The position numbers were made by a program, and so were the translations under genes. DNA of 64,000 nt from Chakrabartia godavariana (GTDB taxonomy: Bacteria > Pseudomonadota > Alphaproteobacteria > Sphingomonadales > Sphingomonadaceae). This document shows, one piece after another, positions 32,340 to 42,179 of the stretch (position 1 is its first letter; every line of letters starts with the position of its first letter). The stretch lies in the NCBI GenBank assembly GCA_005518185.1, contig RKSN01000002.1, positions 788,452-852,451 on the forward strand, read 5' to 3'. The notes below the pieces were generated by a model. The model ran no database searches. It was not told the origin of the DNA and worked only from the letters and a program-made list of their open reading frames with translations.

Positions 32340-33872
32340 TTGAGACTGCTGGCACGGATGACGAAGCTGGCGGAAATTGGCATCTCCCGACCTTGGTCGG
32401 GCGCGCGCGCCATCGCCTTTTCCAGCCTTTTTCTCGCTGTGGGCATCGTAAGCGGGATCGCATTCGATTTTTCCGACGGAAAACATGAGCTGAACGTCTT
32501 CCTGCTGCCCTCCATCGTTCTGGCAGCGGGTCTAGGTGGCTTCGTGCCGGGCGTCCTGATGACTGTGCTGGCGCTTCTTGCGGACTCGGCGATCGACTAT
32601 GCGGTGTCGGGACGGGAAGGCCTGGCCCTAGGCCCCGATCTGGCTTTTCTGGCAACGGGCCTGCTGATGTCCTTTGGCGGCCACCTGTTCCGGCAGTCGC
32701 TGATCAATTCCGGCAAGATGTATGCCGAGCTGCAGCAGCGCGAAGCGGATCTGCGCGCCATCGTGGAAACCGTGCCGGACTCGCTGGTCGTGATCGATCA
32801 TGAAGGGGTGATCGTCCAATTCAGTCCGGGGGCCCAGAACCAGTTTGGCTGGGCGCCGGACGAAGCGATCGGCCAGAATGTCTCCATGCTTATGCCGTCA
32901 CCCTATCGCGAGCAGCATCAGGACTATATCACGCGGCACGCGGGGCACCGCACAACCGGTGTCATGGGCAGAAGCCGCCAGCTCGCCGGGCTGCGCAAGG
33001 ACGGCTCCACCTTCCCCATCGAGGTCAGTCTGGGCGAGCTCCAATATGACGGGCAGCACCATTATGTCGGTTTCATCCGCGACCTGTCCGAACGCCGTGA
33101 AGCCGAAGCGCGCCTGCAGGAGCTGCAGAACGAACTGTTCCACGTCTCGCGCCTCTCTGCGCTCGGCCAGCTGGCCTCGGCGCTCGCGCATGAGATCAAC
33201 CAGCCTTTGTCGGCCATTTCGAATTATATTGCGGGCGCAAAGAAGCTGGTCGGCGACGCCAGTCGTCGCGACAGCCTGGCCGAGGCGCTGGACTTCGCAG
33301 GCCGGGAGGCGCTGCGCGCGGGCGAGACGATCCGCAAGCTGCGCGGGTTCCTGTCGCGCGGCGAATCCGACATGCGGGCCGAACAAGTTGCCGATGTCAT
33401 CGATGAAGCGGTCACGATCGCTCTCGTCGGCAACCATTCGCGCAAGGTGCGGCTGCAGACCAAGCTGTCGCCGCTGGCGCCCACTGCCCTGGTGGACCGT
33501 GTTCAAATCCAGCAGGTTCTGCTCAATCTGATCCGCAACGCCATTGAAGCGATGAATGAGGCGGGAAGCCCCCGCATCCTGATCGAGACAGCGCCAGCCG
33601 ACCACAACATGATCATGTTTTCCGTGACAGATAATGGCTCGGGCATGTCGCCCGAGGTCATGGCACAGCTCTTCCAGCCCTTCGTCACCTCCAAGGCAAC
33701 GGGCATGGGGATCGGCCTGTCCATCACGCGCAGCATCGTTGAGGCGCATGGCGGCCGGATCTGGAGCGAGCCCAATCCGTCAGGCGGGACCATCTTCCGG
33801 TTCACTGTCCGGGCGGCGCCCGGGGAGACAATTCAGGGACATGCCGCCCAAGACCTTCCGATAAAAGAATAA
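32340..33872 (+). CDS. FixL-like PAS sensor histidine kinase (first of tandem pair)
   Basis: A 510-residue kinase: membrane segments in the first 120 residues (DUF4118-like), a PAS domain (about 135-250) and HisKA/HATPase ([16 protein letters not shown] with phospho-His284; [28 protein letters not shown]). The PAS resembles FixL heme PAS: the proximal His is present (PYREQHQDY, His193), Arg199 and Arg213 are kept, but the loop between is changed (position equivalent to His214 is Gly, Ile215 is Val). It might bind heme with altered oxygen affinity. Start is TTG after GGGAGAG; ATG 32358 is possible. No fixJ is nearby. Confidence 0.85.
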   Translation: MRLLARMTKLAEIGISRPWSGARAIAFSSLFLAVGIVSGIAFDFSDGKHELNVFLLPSIVLAAGLGGFVPGVLMTVLALLADSAIDYAVSGREGLALGPDLAFLATGLLMSFGGHLFRQSLINSGKMYAELQQREADLRAIVETVPDSLVVIDHEGVIVQFSPGAQNQFGWAPDEAIGQNVSMLMPSPYREQHQDYITRHAGHRTTGVMGRSRQLAGLRKDGSTFPIEVSLGELQYDGQHHYVGFIRDLSERREAEARLQELQNELFHVSRLSALGQLASALAHEINQPLSAISNYIAGAKKLVGDASRRDSLAEALDFAGREALRAGETIRKLRGFLSRGESDMRAEQVADVIDEAVTIALVGNHSRKVRLQTKLSPLAPTALVDRVQIQQVLLNLIRNAIEAMNEAGSPRILIETAPADHNMIMFSVTDNGSGMSPEVMAQLFQPFVTSKATGMGIGLSITRSIVEAHGGRIWSEPNPSGGTIFRFTVRAAPGETIQGHAAQDLPIKE

Positions 33873-33952
33873 ACCCGCCGAAACTGCTTGAAAACACAGC
33901 CAATTCGGAAGAGACCCGTCACGCGGCGGAATGAAGGGTCGGCAAGAATCTC

Positions 33953-35428
33953 ATGCAATCGAGCGGACAGCAGCGGGTCTTGGCCGGCACGAATTGGCGA
34001 AACATACGCGCGGTCCTGATTGCGACGCTGGTTCTGGCCGTGGGCCTCGCGGCCCGGCTCGGCCTTGATCCCTATCTGGAGGGCCGCGCCACCTATATCT
34101 TCTTCTCCCCCGCGCTCGTGACGGCAACCGCACTCGGTGGATTTGGGCCGGGCCTTGTGCTGGCCATTCTGGGTGCGGGCGCGGGACTGTTCACCGATTA
34201 CGAAACCGGCACCGTCGAATTTGGCGATTACGTCGCAGCGGCCGTGTATGTCGGCATCGGCGCGGCCATTGCCTGGGGCGGCGGGCAGATGCACCGGGCG
34301 CTTCAGGCGCAGGACGCTGCCAATCGGGCCGCCGCGCTCCGCGAGGAGCACCTCCGGTCCATATTGGCAACCGTCCCCGATGCGCTGATCCTGATCGATG
34401 CGGCGGGCATCATCCGGGACTTTTCAGCTGCGGCAGAGCGCCAGTTCGGCTGGACAGCCGCCGACGCAGTTGGCCAGAATGTGAAGGTGCTGATGCCGTC
34501 CCCCTATCGGGAGCAGCATGACGATTATCTGGCGCGCTATCACGCGACCGGCGAGCGGCGGATCATCGGCATTGGCCGCGTCGTGATGGGGCAGCGCCGC
34601 GATGGCACGACATTTCCGATGGAGCTTGCCGTCGGCGAGACGACGCTGGGCGGCGAGCGGCACTATACGGGCTTTGTGCGCGACCTGACCGAGCATCAGG
34701 ACCGCGAAGCCCGGATGCAGGAGCTGCAGTCCGAACTCTTCCATATCTCGCGACTGACAGCGCTCGGCGAGCTTGCCTCCGCCCTTGCCCATGAAATCAA
34801 CCAGCCGCTGGCGGCGATCAGCAATTACATGGCGGGCGGGCGACATCTCCTCAAATCGGACCGGCCGGACCCCGCGATGCTGCAGCAGATCTTCACCAAC
34901 TCCGGCGCGGAAGCGATGCGCGCGGGGGAAATCATCCGCCGGCTGCGCAACTTCGTGGCGCGCGGGGAAACGGATCGCCGCCCGGAGAATCTCCAGAAGC
35001 TGGTGGAAGAGGCCAGCGCCCTCGCGCTGGTCGGCGTCAAGGTACACAACATCGAGGTGCGATACGCCTTTGACCCGGACATCGGGGATGTGATGGTCGA
35101 CCGAATCCAGATTCAGCAGGTACTGCTCAACATCATCCGCAATGCAGTGGATGCCATGATTGACCAGCCGCGGCGCGAGCTTTGCGTCTCGACAGCGCTG
35201 CAGGGACCCGGCGTCGCCCGGGTGTCGGTCCACGATACCGGGCCAGGCATCGATCCGGTGGTTGAGAGCCGCCTGTTCCAGCCCTTCGTGTCGTCCAAGG
35301 AGACCGGCATGGGCATCGGCCTGTCAATTTCGCGGACCATCATCGAAGCACATGGCGGGCGGATCTGGGCCGAGCCCAACGCGCCGTCCGGCACCGTCTT
35401 CCACATCACGCTGGAAACCACCGACTGA
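33953..35428 (+). CDS. fixL: FixL-type oxygen sensor histidine kinase (second of tandem pair)
   Basis: A 491-residue kinase about half identical to its upstream neighbour. Three to four N-terminal membrane segments precede a heme-PAS with [17 protein letters not shown] (proximal His189, Arg195) and [21 protein letters not shown] (Ile204 and Arg209 match FixL Ile215 and Arg220), then [20 protein letters not shown] and the ATPase domain ([18 protein letters not shown]). All residues expected for oxygen-sensing FixL are there except His214, which is Arg203. In rhizobia FixL phosphorylates FixJ under low oxygen; the partner here is not in the window. Confidence 0.88.
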   Translation: MQSSGQQRVLAGTNWRNIRAVLIATLVLAVGLAARLGLDPYLEGRATYIFFSPALVTATALGGFGPGLVLAILGAGAGLFTDYETGTVEFGDYVAAAVYVGIGAAIAWGGGQMHRALQAQDAANRAAALREEHLRSILATVPDALILIDAAGIIRDFSAAAERQFGWTAADAVGQNVKVLMPSPYREQHDDYLARYHATGERRIIGIGRVVMGQRRDGTTFPMELAVGETTLGGERHYTGFVRDLTEHQDREARMQELQSELFHISRLTALGELASALAHEINQPLAAISNYMAGGRHLLKSDRPDPAMLQQIFTNSGAEAMRAGEIIRRLRNFVARGETDRRPENLQKLVEEASALALVGVKVHNIEVRYAFDPDIGDVMVDRIQIQQVLLNIIRNAVDAMIDQPRRELCVSTALQGPGVARVSVHDTGPGIDPVVESRLFQPFVSSKETGMGIGLSISRTIIEAHGGRIWAEPNAPSGTVFHITLETTD

Positions 35429-35502
35429 CCGCCGGGCCAGCCCCCGACGCGGCTGAAATTAGCGCAAGACCTTTGCGATCAAGCCGACTATCAATTGCGG
35501 CC

Positions 35503-37809
35503 ATGCATGGAGAATATCCCCGCCCGCTCCTGCTGGCGGCCGTCTTGCTCCTCTATCTCGCGGCGGGCTCGCTCTCGCTGCAATTTGTCGCCCGGCCGGA
35601 AAACATCGCCTATTTCTGGCCCGCCGCCGGCATTGCCGCCGGGGCGCTGGCCTCGGTACAATCCTCGAGACGCCCGGCCTTCGCACTTGCCATTGCCGTG
35701 GCCGTCATCCTGGCCAATCTCGGTTCCGGCAGAAGCCTGACCGCCATTGCCATCTTCACCGCCGGCAACACGCTGGAGGCCGTCGTCTTTGCGGCACTGG
35801 CAACCCGGCTGACGGGCGGGGCGGTCCGGCTCAACTCGATCCGCGAGGTCAATATTCTGATCGGGGCGGCGGCTCTGGCGGCGGCCGTGACCGCACTGTT
35901 CACGATGGCCGCCCTGCGGCTGAGCGGAGAAAGCGCGGCCCCGCCGGTCGAACTGGCCATCACCTGGGCGCTGGCAGACTTTGCGGGCATCGTCGCGGTC
36001 GCCCCGCTGATCATTACCCTGACGCAGGACCGTCTGCCACGCTGGGACGGCCGCCTGCGCGAAGGCGTGGTGGCGCTCGCCCTGCTCGGCGTCGTTGCCT
36101 TTTACGGCTATCATCAGGCCCCGGCGTCGCTCGACTGGACCAACCTCACTGCCTTTTCGGCGACCTTGCCCTTCATCCTCTGGATTGCCGCGCGTGCCCC
36201 GCGCCAGGTGACGGCCGCCGCCCCCGCGCTCGTCGCCTTCATCGTGGTGGCCCAGACAGTCCGGGGTTTCGGCCCCTATGCCCACCCGGCCTATCCCATG
36301 GACGCGCGGATCACAGCCGCCCAGTTTGAACTCGTCATCTTTGCGGTCATGGCGCTCTATCTCGGCTGCCTCTTTGCCGGGTACCGACGCGCGCTCGACG
36401 AAGTGACCGCCCGTCGCGCCGAACTCGAATCCCGCTTCAGCGAACTGGAAGCGCTCTATGCCGAAGCCCCGCTTGGCCTCGGGATGCTCGATACCGATTT
36501 GCGGTTCGTGCGGATCAATGAGGCGCTCGCCGACATGAACGGCTTTTCCGCCAGCCAGCACATCGGCCGGTCGGTCTGGGATCTGGTCCCCGCGCTCAAG
36601 CCGGAGGCCGAGCCGCCACTGCGCCGCGTCCTTGAAACCGGAGAGCCGCTGCGCGACATCGAGATCCATGGCACGACCGCGGCCAAGCCCGGCCAGATGC
36701 GCGAATGGTGCGAGCAATTCTATCCCGTAAAATCGGGCGGAGAGGTCGTCGGCATCGGAATCGTCTGCGAAGAAGTCACGGAAAAACGCCGCGCGCAGGA
36801 GCGCGAACGCCTGCTCTCACGCGAGGTGGATCACCGCGCGAAGAACCTTCTCGCGGTTGTCCATTCGATCGTCCAGCTCTCGCAGGGGGATGACGTCGCG
36901 CAATATCGCGCGGCCATTTCGAACCGCATCCACTCGCTTGCCCGCACGCACAGCCTGCTCGCCGGGTCGCGCTGGGAAGGCGCAGGGCTGCGCCGCGTCG
37001 TCAGCGAGGAACTGTCCCCCTTCCTGCGCGGCGGCCGCATCTCGATTGACGGCCCCGACGTCCATCTCGACCCCTCGGCCACGCAGGATCTGGCGCTCGT
37101 CCTCCACGAACTCGCCACCAACGCTGCCAAATATGGCGCACTGTCGACCGACACCGGACATCTGAGCGTCCGCTGGGAGATTGTGACAACCTCCGAGCCG
37201 CCAAAGCTTGACCTTTATTGGGCGGAAACGGGTGGCCCCCCTGTGCGCGCACCGGAACGGCAGGGCTTCGGCTCGGCACTTGTCGAAGCGACGCTCTCAG
37301 GCGATCTGCGCGGCGATGCGGTGTTCGACTGGCAGCCCGAGGGCCTGCGGGCGACGCTGCACTTTCCGCTGTCGCGTGCGGTGCACTGGGTTGATCCGTC
37401 GGGCAGCACAACGCCCGTTGCGCCACAGGCGCCCGACAGTCCGCGTCCCCTGTCGGGCAAACGCGTCCTCCTGATCGAAGACGAACCGCTGATTGGACTG
37501 CACGCGCAAAACTGCCTCGAGGCCGCCGGGTGCGACGTGGTCGGCCCTGTCGCCCGCATCGAGCCCGCGATGGCCGCCGCGCGCGAGGCCAGTTTCGACT
37601 TCGCGATCCTCGACATCAACCTTGCCGGACAGATGACTTTCGGCGTCGCCGACCTGCTGCTCGCCCGCGGCCAGCCCTTCACCTTCTGCTCGGGCTATGC
37701 CGCCGCCGCCGACATCCCCGAACGCTTCCGCCACATCCCCATCCTGCGCAAACCGCTCAACGAAACCGTCCTCATCGACGCCGTCGCGCAATTGGATCAG
37801 GGCACGTAA
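35503..37809 (+). CDS. MASE1-PAS-HWE histidine kinase with C-terminal receiver
   Basis: A 768-residue hybrid kinase. Residues 1-300 form a MASE1-like membrane sensor with eight to nine helices (opening LLLAAVLLLYLAAGSLSLQF). A PAS domain follows (APLGLGMLDTDLRFVRINEALADMNG), then an HWE/HisKA_2 kinase core (REVDHRAKNLLAVVHSIVQLS, LVLHELATNAAKYGALS, GFGSALVEATL), and a receiver (VLLIEDEPLIGLHAQNCL, FDFAILDINLAG, FCSGYAA, ILRKP). Such kinases commonly feed the PhyR pathway in alphaproteobacteria, which is a reasonable but unproven role here. ATG 35503 chosen; a start at 35473 is possible. Confidence 0.88.
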   Translation: MHGEYPRPLLLAAVLLLYLAAGSLSLQFVARPENIAYFWPAAGIAAGALASVQSSRRPAFALAIAVAVILANLGSGRSLTAIAIFTAGNTLEAVVFAALATRLTGGAVRLNSIREVNILIGAAALAAAVTALFTMAALRLSGESAAPPVELAITWALADFAGIVAVAPLIITLTQDRLPRWDGRLREGVVALALLGVVAFYGYHQAPASLDWTNLTAFSATLPFILWIAARAPRQVTAAAPALVAFIVVAQTVRGFGPYAHPAYPMDARITAAQFELVIFAVMALYLGCLFAGYRRALDEVTARRAELESRFSELEALYAEAPLGLGMLDTDLRFVRINEALADMNGFSASQHIGRSVWDLVPALKPEAEPPLRRVLETGEPLRDIEIHGTTAAKPGQMREWCEQFYPVKSGGEVVGIGIVCEEVTEKRRAQERERLLSREVDHRAKNLLAVVHSIVQLSQGDDVAQYRAAISNRIHSLARTHSLLAGSRWEGAGLRRVVSEELSPFLRGGRISIDGPDVHLDPSATQDLALVLHELATNAAKYGALSTDTGHLSVRWEIVTTSEPPKLDLYWAETGGPPVRAPERQGFGSALVEATLSGDLRGDAVFDWQPEGLRATLHFPLSRAVHWVDPSGSTTPVAPQAPDSPRPLSGKRVLLIEDEPLIGLHAQNCLEAAGCDVVGPVARIEPAMAAAREASFDFAILDINLAGQMTFGVADLLLARGQPFTFCSGYAAAADIPERFRHIPILRKPLNETVLIDAVAQLDQGT

Positions 37810-37845
37810 GGGCACCCCGAAGGGGGAGTGCAATTTGAGAGGAGG

Positions 37846-37935
<90 letters not shown>

Positions 37936-38057
37936 GCAGAGGCGTTATCAGGCGCGCGGGGCGCCCATGGGCCAGTAGACGGCGGCGCTTAGCGGAGCGC
38001 GGGGGACAGTGCAAGCGGGCGCTTGCGATTCTTGCAGCAGACACTAGATTCAGGATC

Positions 38058-38426
38058 ATGAGGAGTTCGCACCACAATATCTTCGGCACAGACGCCCCGC
38101 CGGTCTCGCACGCACGCTTTGGCATTGGCGACATTGTCCGCCACCGCATCTTCCCGTTCCGGGGCGTTGTGTTCGATGTGGACCCGGTCTTTGCGAACAG
38201 TGAGGAATGGTATGACTCCATTCCCGCCGACATCCGCCCGGCCAAAGACCAGCCCTTTTACCACCTGCTCGCCGAAAATGGTGAGTCGAGCTACGTCGCC
38301 TATGTCAGCCAGCAGAACCTGCTGCCCGACGAGGAGGAAGGCCCGGTCGATCATCCCGAGCTGCGCCAGCTGTTCGAGGAATATGAGAATGGCCGCTACC
38401 CGCTGAAGCGCGAGCTGCGCCACTGA
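38058..38426 (+). CDS. hspQ: Heat shock protein HspQ
   Basis: A 122-residue protein with the HspQ/YccV core ARFGIGDIVRHRIFPFRGVVFDVDPVFANSEEWY, then DQPFYHLLAENGESSYVAYVSQQNLL. In E. coli HspQ is a specificity factor for Lon protease and binds hemimethylated DNA. The acidic C-terminus is typical for alphaproteobacterial versions. It stands alone between a tRNA gene and a convergent secreted protein gene. Confidence 0.93.
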   Translation: MRSSHHNIFGTDAPPVSHARFGIGDIVRHRIFPFRGVVFDVDPVFANSEEWYDSIPADIRPAKDQPFYHLLAENGESSYVAYVSQQNLLPDEEEGPVDHPELRQLFEEYENGRYPLKRELRH

Positions 38427-38459
38427 GGCAACGGGCCCGGCGCGCCCGCGCCACCTTCG

Positions 38460-40430
38460 CTACTGGATCAGCGCGTTGAAGAGCAGCGCCATTGCCGCCC
38501 CGCTGGTCAGTGATGACGTCAGCATGATGACTGTGCCTGATGAGAAGCTCGCGCCGACGGGATCATTTTCGTCCGCGCCCGCATTGTCATCATCCTCCAC
38601 CGTTGCCGCCGTCGCGCACGACGTCCCCGACCGCATCGATCCGGCCACGTAGCTGAGCTGCGTCGGCAGCGTGTCGGTGGCGATGACGGTCGTCGCGGTC
38701 GCAGGCCCCGCATTGCTGACCAGCAGGCAGTAGCGGATCGAGGCACCGGGGATCATCTTCGGGTTGGTGGTGCCATTGACGGGATCGCTCAGCACCGTGC
38801 TGGTCTTGGCGACGGTGATGGCGGCACGCTGCACGCTGAAGGTGATCTCATCGATATTGTAGAAATTAGCCTGGGTCTCCGACGCGGCGCCTGAGCCGGG
38901 GCCGCGGATCAGCCCGGCAAGCGCACCGATCGTGCTGGTCGATCCATCGCGGGCAAAAGCGCGCAGCGTCCAGCCGCCGCTCGTGGCCGCACTGAGCGGG
39001 ATGGTGGGCGCAGGCTCTGCCGGGACCGAGCCGTCATTGGTCCACAGAGCGTCGCCTGCCACCGCATCGCCATGCGTCCCGTCATTGTAGAGGAGGAAGT
39101 CGGTCCCAACCGAGGTGCCGCCATTGTCAAAGATCCGCGCGATCATCGGGGCGGTCGCGGCGCTGGGCGCTGCATCCACCTGCACCGTGATCGGGAGAAC
39201 CTGGCCGGGCGCATAGGTGTTGCCCGTGGCAGGCGTTGCGATGTTCGCGCCAAAGGCCTGCGGCGTGCCCAGAGTGGCGACGACGACCGACCATTCGACG
39301 TCGTCGATGTGGAACCAGCTCTTGTACAGGACCGTATGGCTGGTCGTGATGCGCAGCGTCACCGTCTGACCGGCAAAGGCGGCGAGCGAGACACTGCGCG
39401 TCCACCACGGCTCTGCCGCATAAGCGACGGTCATGCCCTGCTGGTGGGTGCCCGTCGTTGTCATGTCGAAGCCGTTATAGTGCCGGTACCCTGCGGCCGT
39501 CGTGGAAGCCTGCCCCGTCCCATAGTTCGGGCTGAACGGCACGGTGGCATAAGAACCGAGCGTTGGCCCGACGACTTCGGTCGTGGTCGTCCCGACGATC
39601 TGGATGCGGACATAGTCAAAGCTGTTGCTGCCGTTGACGTTGCTGTCCCAGCCTTCAGGACGCCAGCGCAGCGTCAGATTGCCTGGCGTCGTCGCGGGCA
39701 CGGTGAACGTCTTTTCAAGCGTGATGCGGTTCTGCCCGGTCCCGGCCTCATTGTTCGTCCGCGCGCCGAGCAGGTAGGAGAATTGCCCGGTATTGGGGGT
39801 CCCGTCGGTCGTGCGCGGGCTGTTGATCAGGTTGGTGCCGTCCGAGGTGATGGTGGGCGTTTCGCTCGGCCGGATTTCCGAATCGAGCGTTGCTTCCACC
39901 TTCGACGCCGTCGACCAGCCGGGCGGCAGTGCCGTGCCCGCGCCGCCGCGTTCAAAGTTGCCGTTGATCGGCGTCTGAGGGTTGGCAGGCTTGGCCCCGT
40001 TCTGGGTGATGTCGAAATAAAGATAGTAGGTGGTCGCCCCGGCATCCTGCAGGATGAAACGCACTTCGCCGCGCGCATTGCCGGTCGCGTCGGTAGTCCC
40101 GCCAAAGACCGAATCGGTAAATTCCTGCGTGGTCGCGATGGTGCCGTTGGCGCGGACGACGCGCGGGCTGTTCACATCGAACGTGCCGGTGACGCCCATG
40201 GTGGTCAAAAGCGCCTGAAAATCGACATCGACCTTCACGGTCGAATTGACGGTCGCGCCCCCCGGGACGTTGATGGCCACGCGGTAATGCCAGTCGGGAC
40301 CCGTGCCGACGGCGTTCTGGTCCCACCAGGTTGGGCCGGTTCGGAGGTCGGCACGCGCGGGGGCCACGGGCGCCAGCACCATTGCCAGCATCACCCAGAC
40401 CCGCAGAAACTGGCCCAATACGCGCGACAA
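38460..40430 (-). CDS. Large secreted protein with DUF11-type domain
   Basis: A 656-residue exported protein with signal peptide (LRVWVMLAMVLAPVAPARA). The body is Thr/Gly/Asn-rich and beta-like; a middle segment (ILQDAGATTYYLYFDI, TLRITTSHTVLYKSWFHIDDVEW) suggests concanavalin- or MAM-like jelly rolls, and a C-terminal DUF11 repeat (IRYCLLVSNAGPATATTVIATDTLP) with one Cys pair follows. DUF11 proteins are usually surface or adhesive. No LPxTG, PEP-CTERM or autotransporter signal is seen. Function unknown. Confidence 0.75.
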   Translation of the reverse strand: MSRVLGQFLRVWVMLAMVLAPVAPARADLRTGPTWWDQNAVGTGPDWHYRVAINVPGGATVNSTVKVDVDFQALLTTMGVTGTFDVNSPRVVRANGTIATTQEFTDSVFGGTTDATGNARGEVRFILQDAGATTYYLYFDITQNGAKPANPQTPINGNFERGGAGTALPPGWSTASKVEATLDSEIRPSETPTITSDGTNLINSPRTTDGTPNTGQFSYLLGARTNNEAGTGQNRITLEKTFTVPATTPGNLTLRWRPEGWDSNVNGSNSFDYVRIQIVGTTTTEVVGPTLGSYATVPFSPNYGTGQASTTAAGYRHYNGFDMTTTGTHQQGMTVAYAAEPWWTRSVSLAAFAGQTVTLRITTSHTVLYKSWFHIDDVEWSVVVATLGTPQAFGANIATPATGNTYAPGQVLPITVQVDAAPSAATAPMIARIFDNGGTSVGTDFLLYNDGTHGDAVAGDALWTNDGSVPAEPAPTIPLSAATSGGWTLRAFARDGSTSTIGALAGLIRGPGSGAASETQANFYNIDEITFSVQRAAITVAKTSTVLSDPVNGTTNPKMIPGASIRYCLLVSNAGPATATTVIATDTLPTQLSYVAGSMRSGTSCATAATVEDDDNAGADENDPVGASFSSGTVIMLTSSLTSGAAMALLFNALIQ

Positions 40431-40572
40431 CCGTCTTCTCCACTATCGCCGTGGCAGGCTGGCCGTTAGACCTTGCTCCGCTATGGCGTCGATTGATGCC
40501 GTTATGGCGCATTTACGGTAAACGAAGGGTTACCCTGCCCAAGCGACCGCTTTCAAAAGTGCGGCTTTGCGG

Positions 40573-40601
40573 TTGACAGAATCGTGACGCCCCTCTAGCG
40601 A
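40573..40601 (+). promoter_or_regulatory. Sigma-70 type promoter of rplU-rpmA
   Basis: TTGACA at 40573-40578, 17-nt spacer, TAGCGA at 40596-40601, about 80 nt before rplU. Confidence 0.6.
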
Positions 40602-40681
40602 ACCCGCTTCCGCGCCAAGGCAATGCCTTCTGGCGATGTTTTGCGCGGCATCGAAGCTTTTAGAAGAAGTGATTGATAGCC

Positions 40682-41086
40682 ATGTTCGCAATCGTGCGCA
40701 CTGGCGGCAAGCAGTACCGCGTCGCCGCCGGAGACAAGATCGTCGTTGAGAAGCTTGCTGGTGAAGCAGGCGACACGGTGACGCTGGATGACGTCCTTTT
40801 CGCGAGCGATGCTGGCGAAGTGAAGCCGACCGCCGGTCTTTCGGTGTCCGCCGAAATCCTGACGCAGGGTCGCGGTGACAAGGTCATCGTCTTCAAGAAG
40901 CGTCGTCGTCACAACTATCGTCGTCGCAATGGCCACCGCCAGAGCCTGACGGTGTTGAAGATTCTCGCTGTCGGTTCGCCTGTGAAGGCTGCACCGAAGA
41001 AGGCAGCAGCTGCGCCCGTCGAGGCGGCCGCTGAAGCCAAGCCCGCCAAGAAGCCTGCGGCCAAAAAAGCCGCTGCGGCAGAATAA
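40682..41086 (+). CDS. rplU: 50S ribosomal protein L21 (bL21)
   Basis: A 134-residue protein opening [20 protein letters not shown] with [18 protein letters not shown] as rRNA-binding patch. The last 30 residues form an Ala/Lys/Pro-rich extension ([20 protein letters not shown]) common in sphingomonads. It is followed by rpmA after 13 nt. Confidence 0.97.
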   Translation: MFAIVRTGGKQYRVAAGDKIVVEKLAGEAGDTVTLDDVLFASDAGEVKPTAGLSVSAEILTQGRGDKVIVFKKRRRHNYRRRNGHRQSLTVLKILAVGSPVKAAPKKAAAAPVEAAAEAKPAKKPAAKKAAAAE

Positions 41087-41099
41087 GGAGTAACGGACC

Positions 41100-41369
41100 A
41101 TGGCACATAAAAAGGCAGGTGGTTCCTCACGCAACGGCCGCGACTCTGCGGGCCGTCGTTTGGGCGTCAAGAAGTTCGGTGGCGAAACCGTTCTCGCCGG
41201 CAACATCATCGTGCGTCAGCGCGGCACGCGCGTCTATCCGGGCGTGAATGTCGGTCTGGGCAAGGATCACACGCTGTTCGCCACCTCGGGTGGCCGCGTG
41301 CGTTTCCACGAAGGCCGCCAGGGCCGCAAATACGTGTCGGTCGACGCGATTGCGATGGCAGCCGAATAA
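41100..41369 (+). CDS. rpmA: 50S ribosomal protein L27 (bL27)
   Basis: An 89-residue protein starting [20 protein letters not shown], the family's conserved N-terminus that reaches the peptidyl transferase centre, and containing [20 protein letters not shown]. It is the second gene of the rplU operon; GAGTAACGG precedes its ATG. Confidence 0.98.
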   Translation: MAHKKAGGSSRNGRDSAGRRLGVKKFGGETVLAGNIIVRQRGTRVYPGVNVGLGKDHTLFATSGGRVRFHEGRQGRKYVSVDAIAMAAE

Positions 41370-41432
41370 ACGGCGATCCGCATACGGGTCGCCCTTGGGG
41401 TGGCCCGACAGCCTGACTTGATCAGGCATGAA

Positions 41433-41475
41433 GGGAGACGGGACCACCCCCAAAGGGCGGTCCGGCTCCCTTTTT
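41433..41475 (+). terminator. Intrinsic terminator after rpmA
   Basis: Interrupted GC hairpin (GGGAG and GGACC arms pairing with GGTCC and CTCCC) ending in TTTTT, 64 nt after the stop codon. A small palindrome (41411-41427) lies just before it. Confidence 0.7.
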
Positions 41476-41594
41476 CTTTCTCCCTTCACCCGTCCGTCGC
41501 CATCCGGGCACATTTGCCCGCTGGCCGGTTTGAAATGTCCCGCAGCCGTCACATCTGCACGGTAGCGGGGCGCGGAACGAAGGAGTGTTTCACC

Positions 41595-42161
41595 ATGTTC
41601 GCAAGAACAGAACGCCTGCTGCTGAGACCGGGCTGGGCCGACGATGCCGCCGCCCTGCATGACGCCATCGCCCATGAGGCCGTGGCGATGAAGCTCGCAC
41701 GCGTGCCCTGGCCCTATGGCGTGGACGATGCCGCCGCCTATCTCGCCGCGCAGGCGGAACGCGCGCATCCGCACATGCTGATCTTTGCACGGACGGCGGG
41801 CAAGCCGCGTCTGGTCGGGGGAATCGGTCTGGAGGTCACCGGCCGTGCCGCCGAACTCGGTTTCTGGATCTCGCCGCCTTATTGGGGCCTTGGCTTTGCG
41901 ACCGAGGCCGCCCGTGTCGTCGTCGATGCCGCGCGCAGCTCGCTGCCGTGCCGCAAGCTCGTCGCGCATCATTTTGTCGACAACCCGGCGTCGGGGAACG
42001 TGCTGCGCAAGCTCGGCTTCTGCCGGACCAGCCGCGTGATCGCCCGGCCGTGCCTCGCGCGCGGGCGCGACGTGCCGAGCTATGACTATGTGCTCGACTT
42101 TGCGGGTCAGGATGACTGTCCGGACGACACTATGACGGGCCGTACGCTCCTCGCGGCCTGA
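41595..42161 (+). CDS. GNAT family N-acetyltransferase (RimJ/RimL type)
   Basis: A 188-residue acetyltransferase: TERLLLRPGWADDAAALHDAI at the N-terminus, LGFWISPPYWGLGFATEAARVVVDAA (acetyl-CoA binding Q/RxxGxG/A loop variant) and VDNPASGNVLRKLGFCR, typical of the RimJ/RimL branch that acetylates protein N-termini or small amines. ATG 41595 has AAGGAG. It is not linked to other genes; substrate unknown. Confidence 0.85.
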   Translation: MFARTERLLLRPGWADDAAALHDAIAHEAVAMKLARVPWPYGVDDAAAYLAAQAERAHPHMLIFARTAGKPRLVGGIGLEVTGRAAELGFWISPPYWGLGFATEAARVVVDAARSSLPCRKLVAHHFVDNPASGNVLRKLGFCRTSRVIARPCLARGRDVPSYDYVLDFAGQDDCPDDTMTGRTLLAA

Positions 42162-42179
42162 CCGGGGCCACGCGTCCGG

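Noticed and set aside
32340-35428. Loss of heme-binding His in both FixL-like kinases
   Set aside because: First alignment placed the proximal His at the position of FixL His214; recounting against Arg206, Ile215 and Arg220 shows the true proximal His is present in both.
41411-41427. Second copy of the REP-like palindrome (GCCTGA...TCAGGC)
   Set aside because: Only the inner symmetry is shared with the element at 8033; more likely part of the rpmA terminator region.
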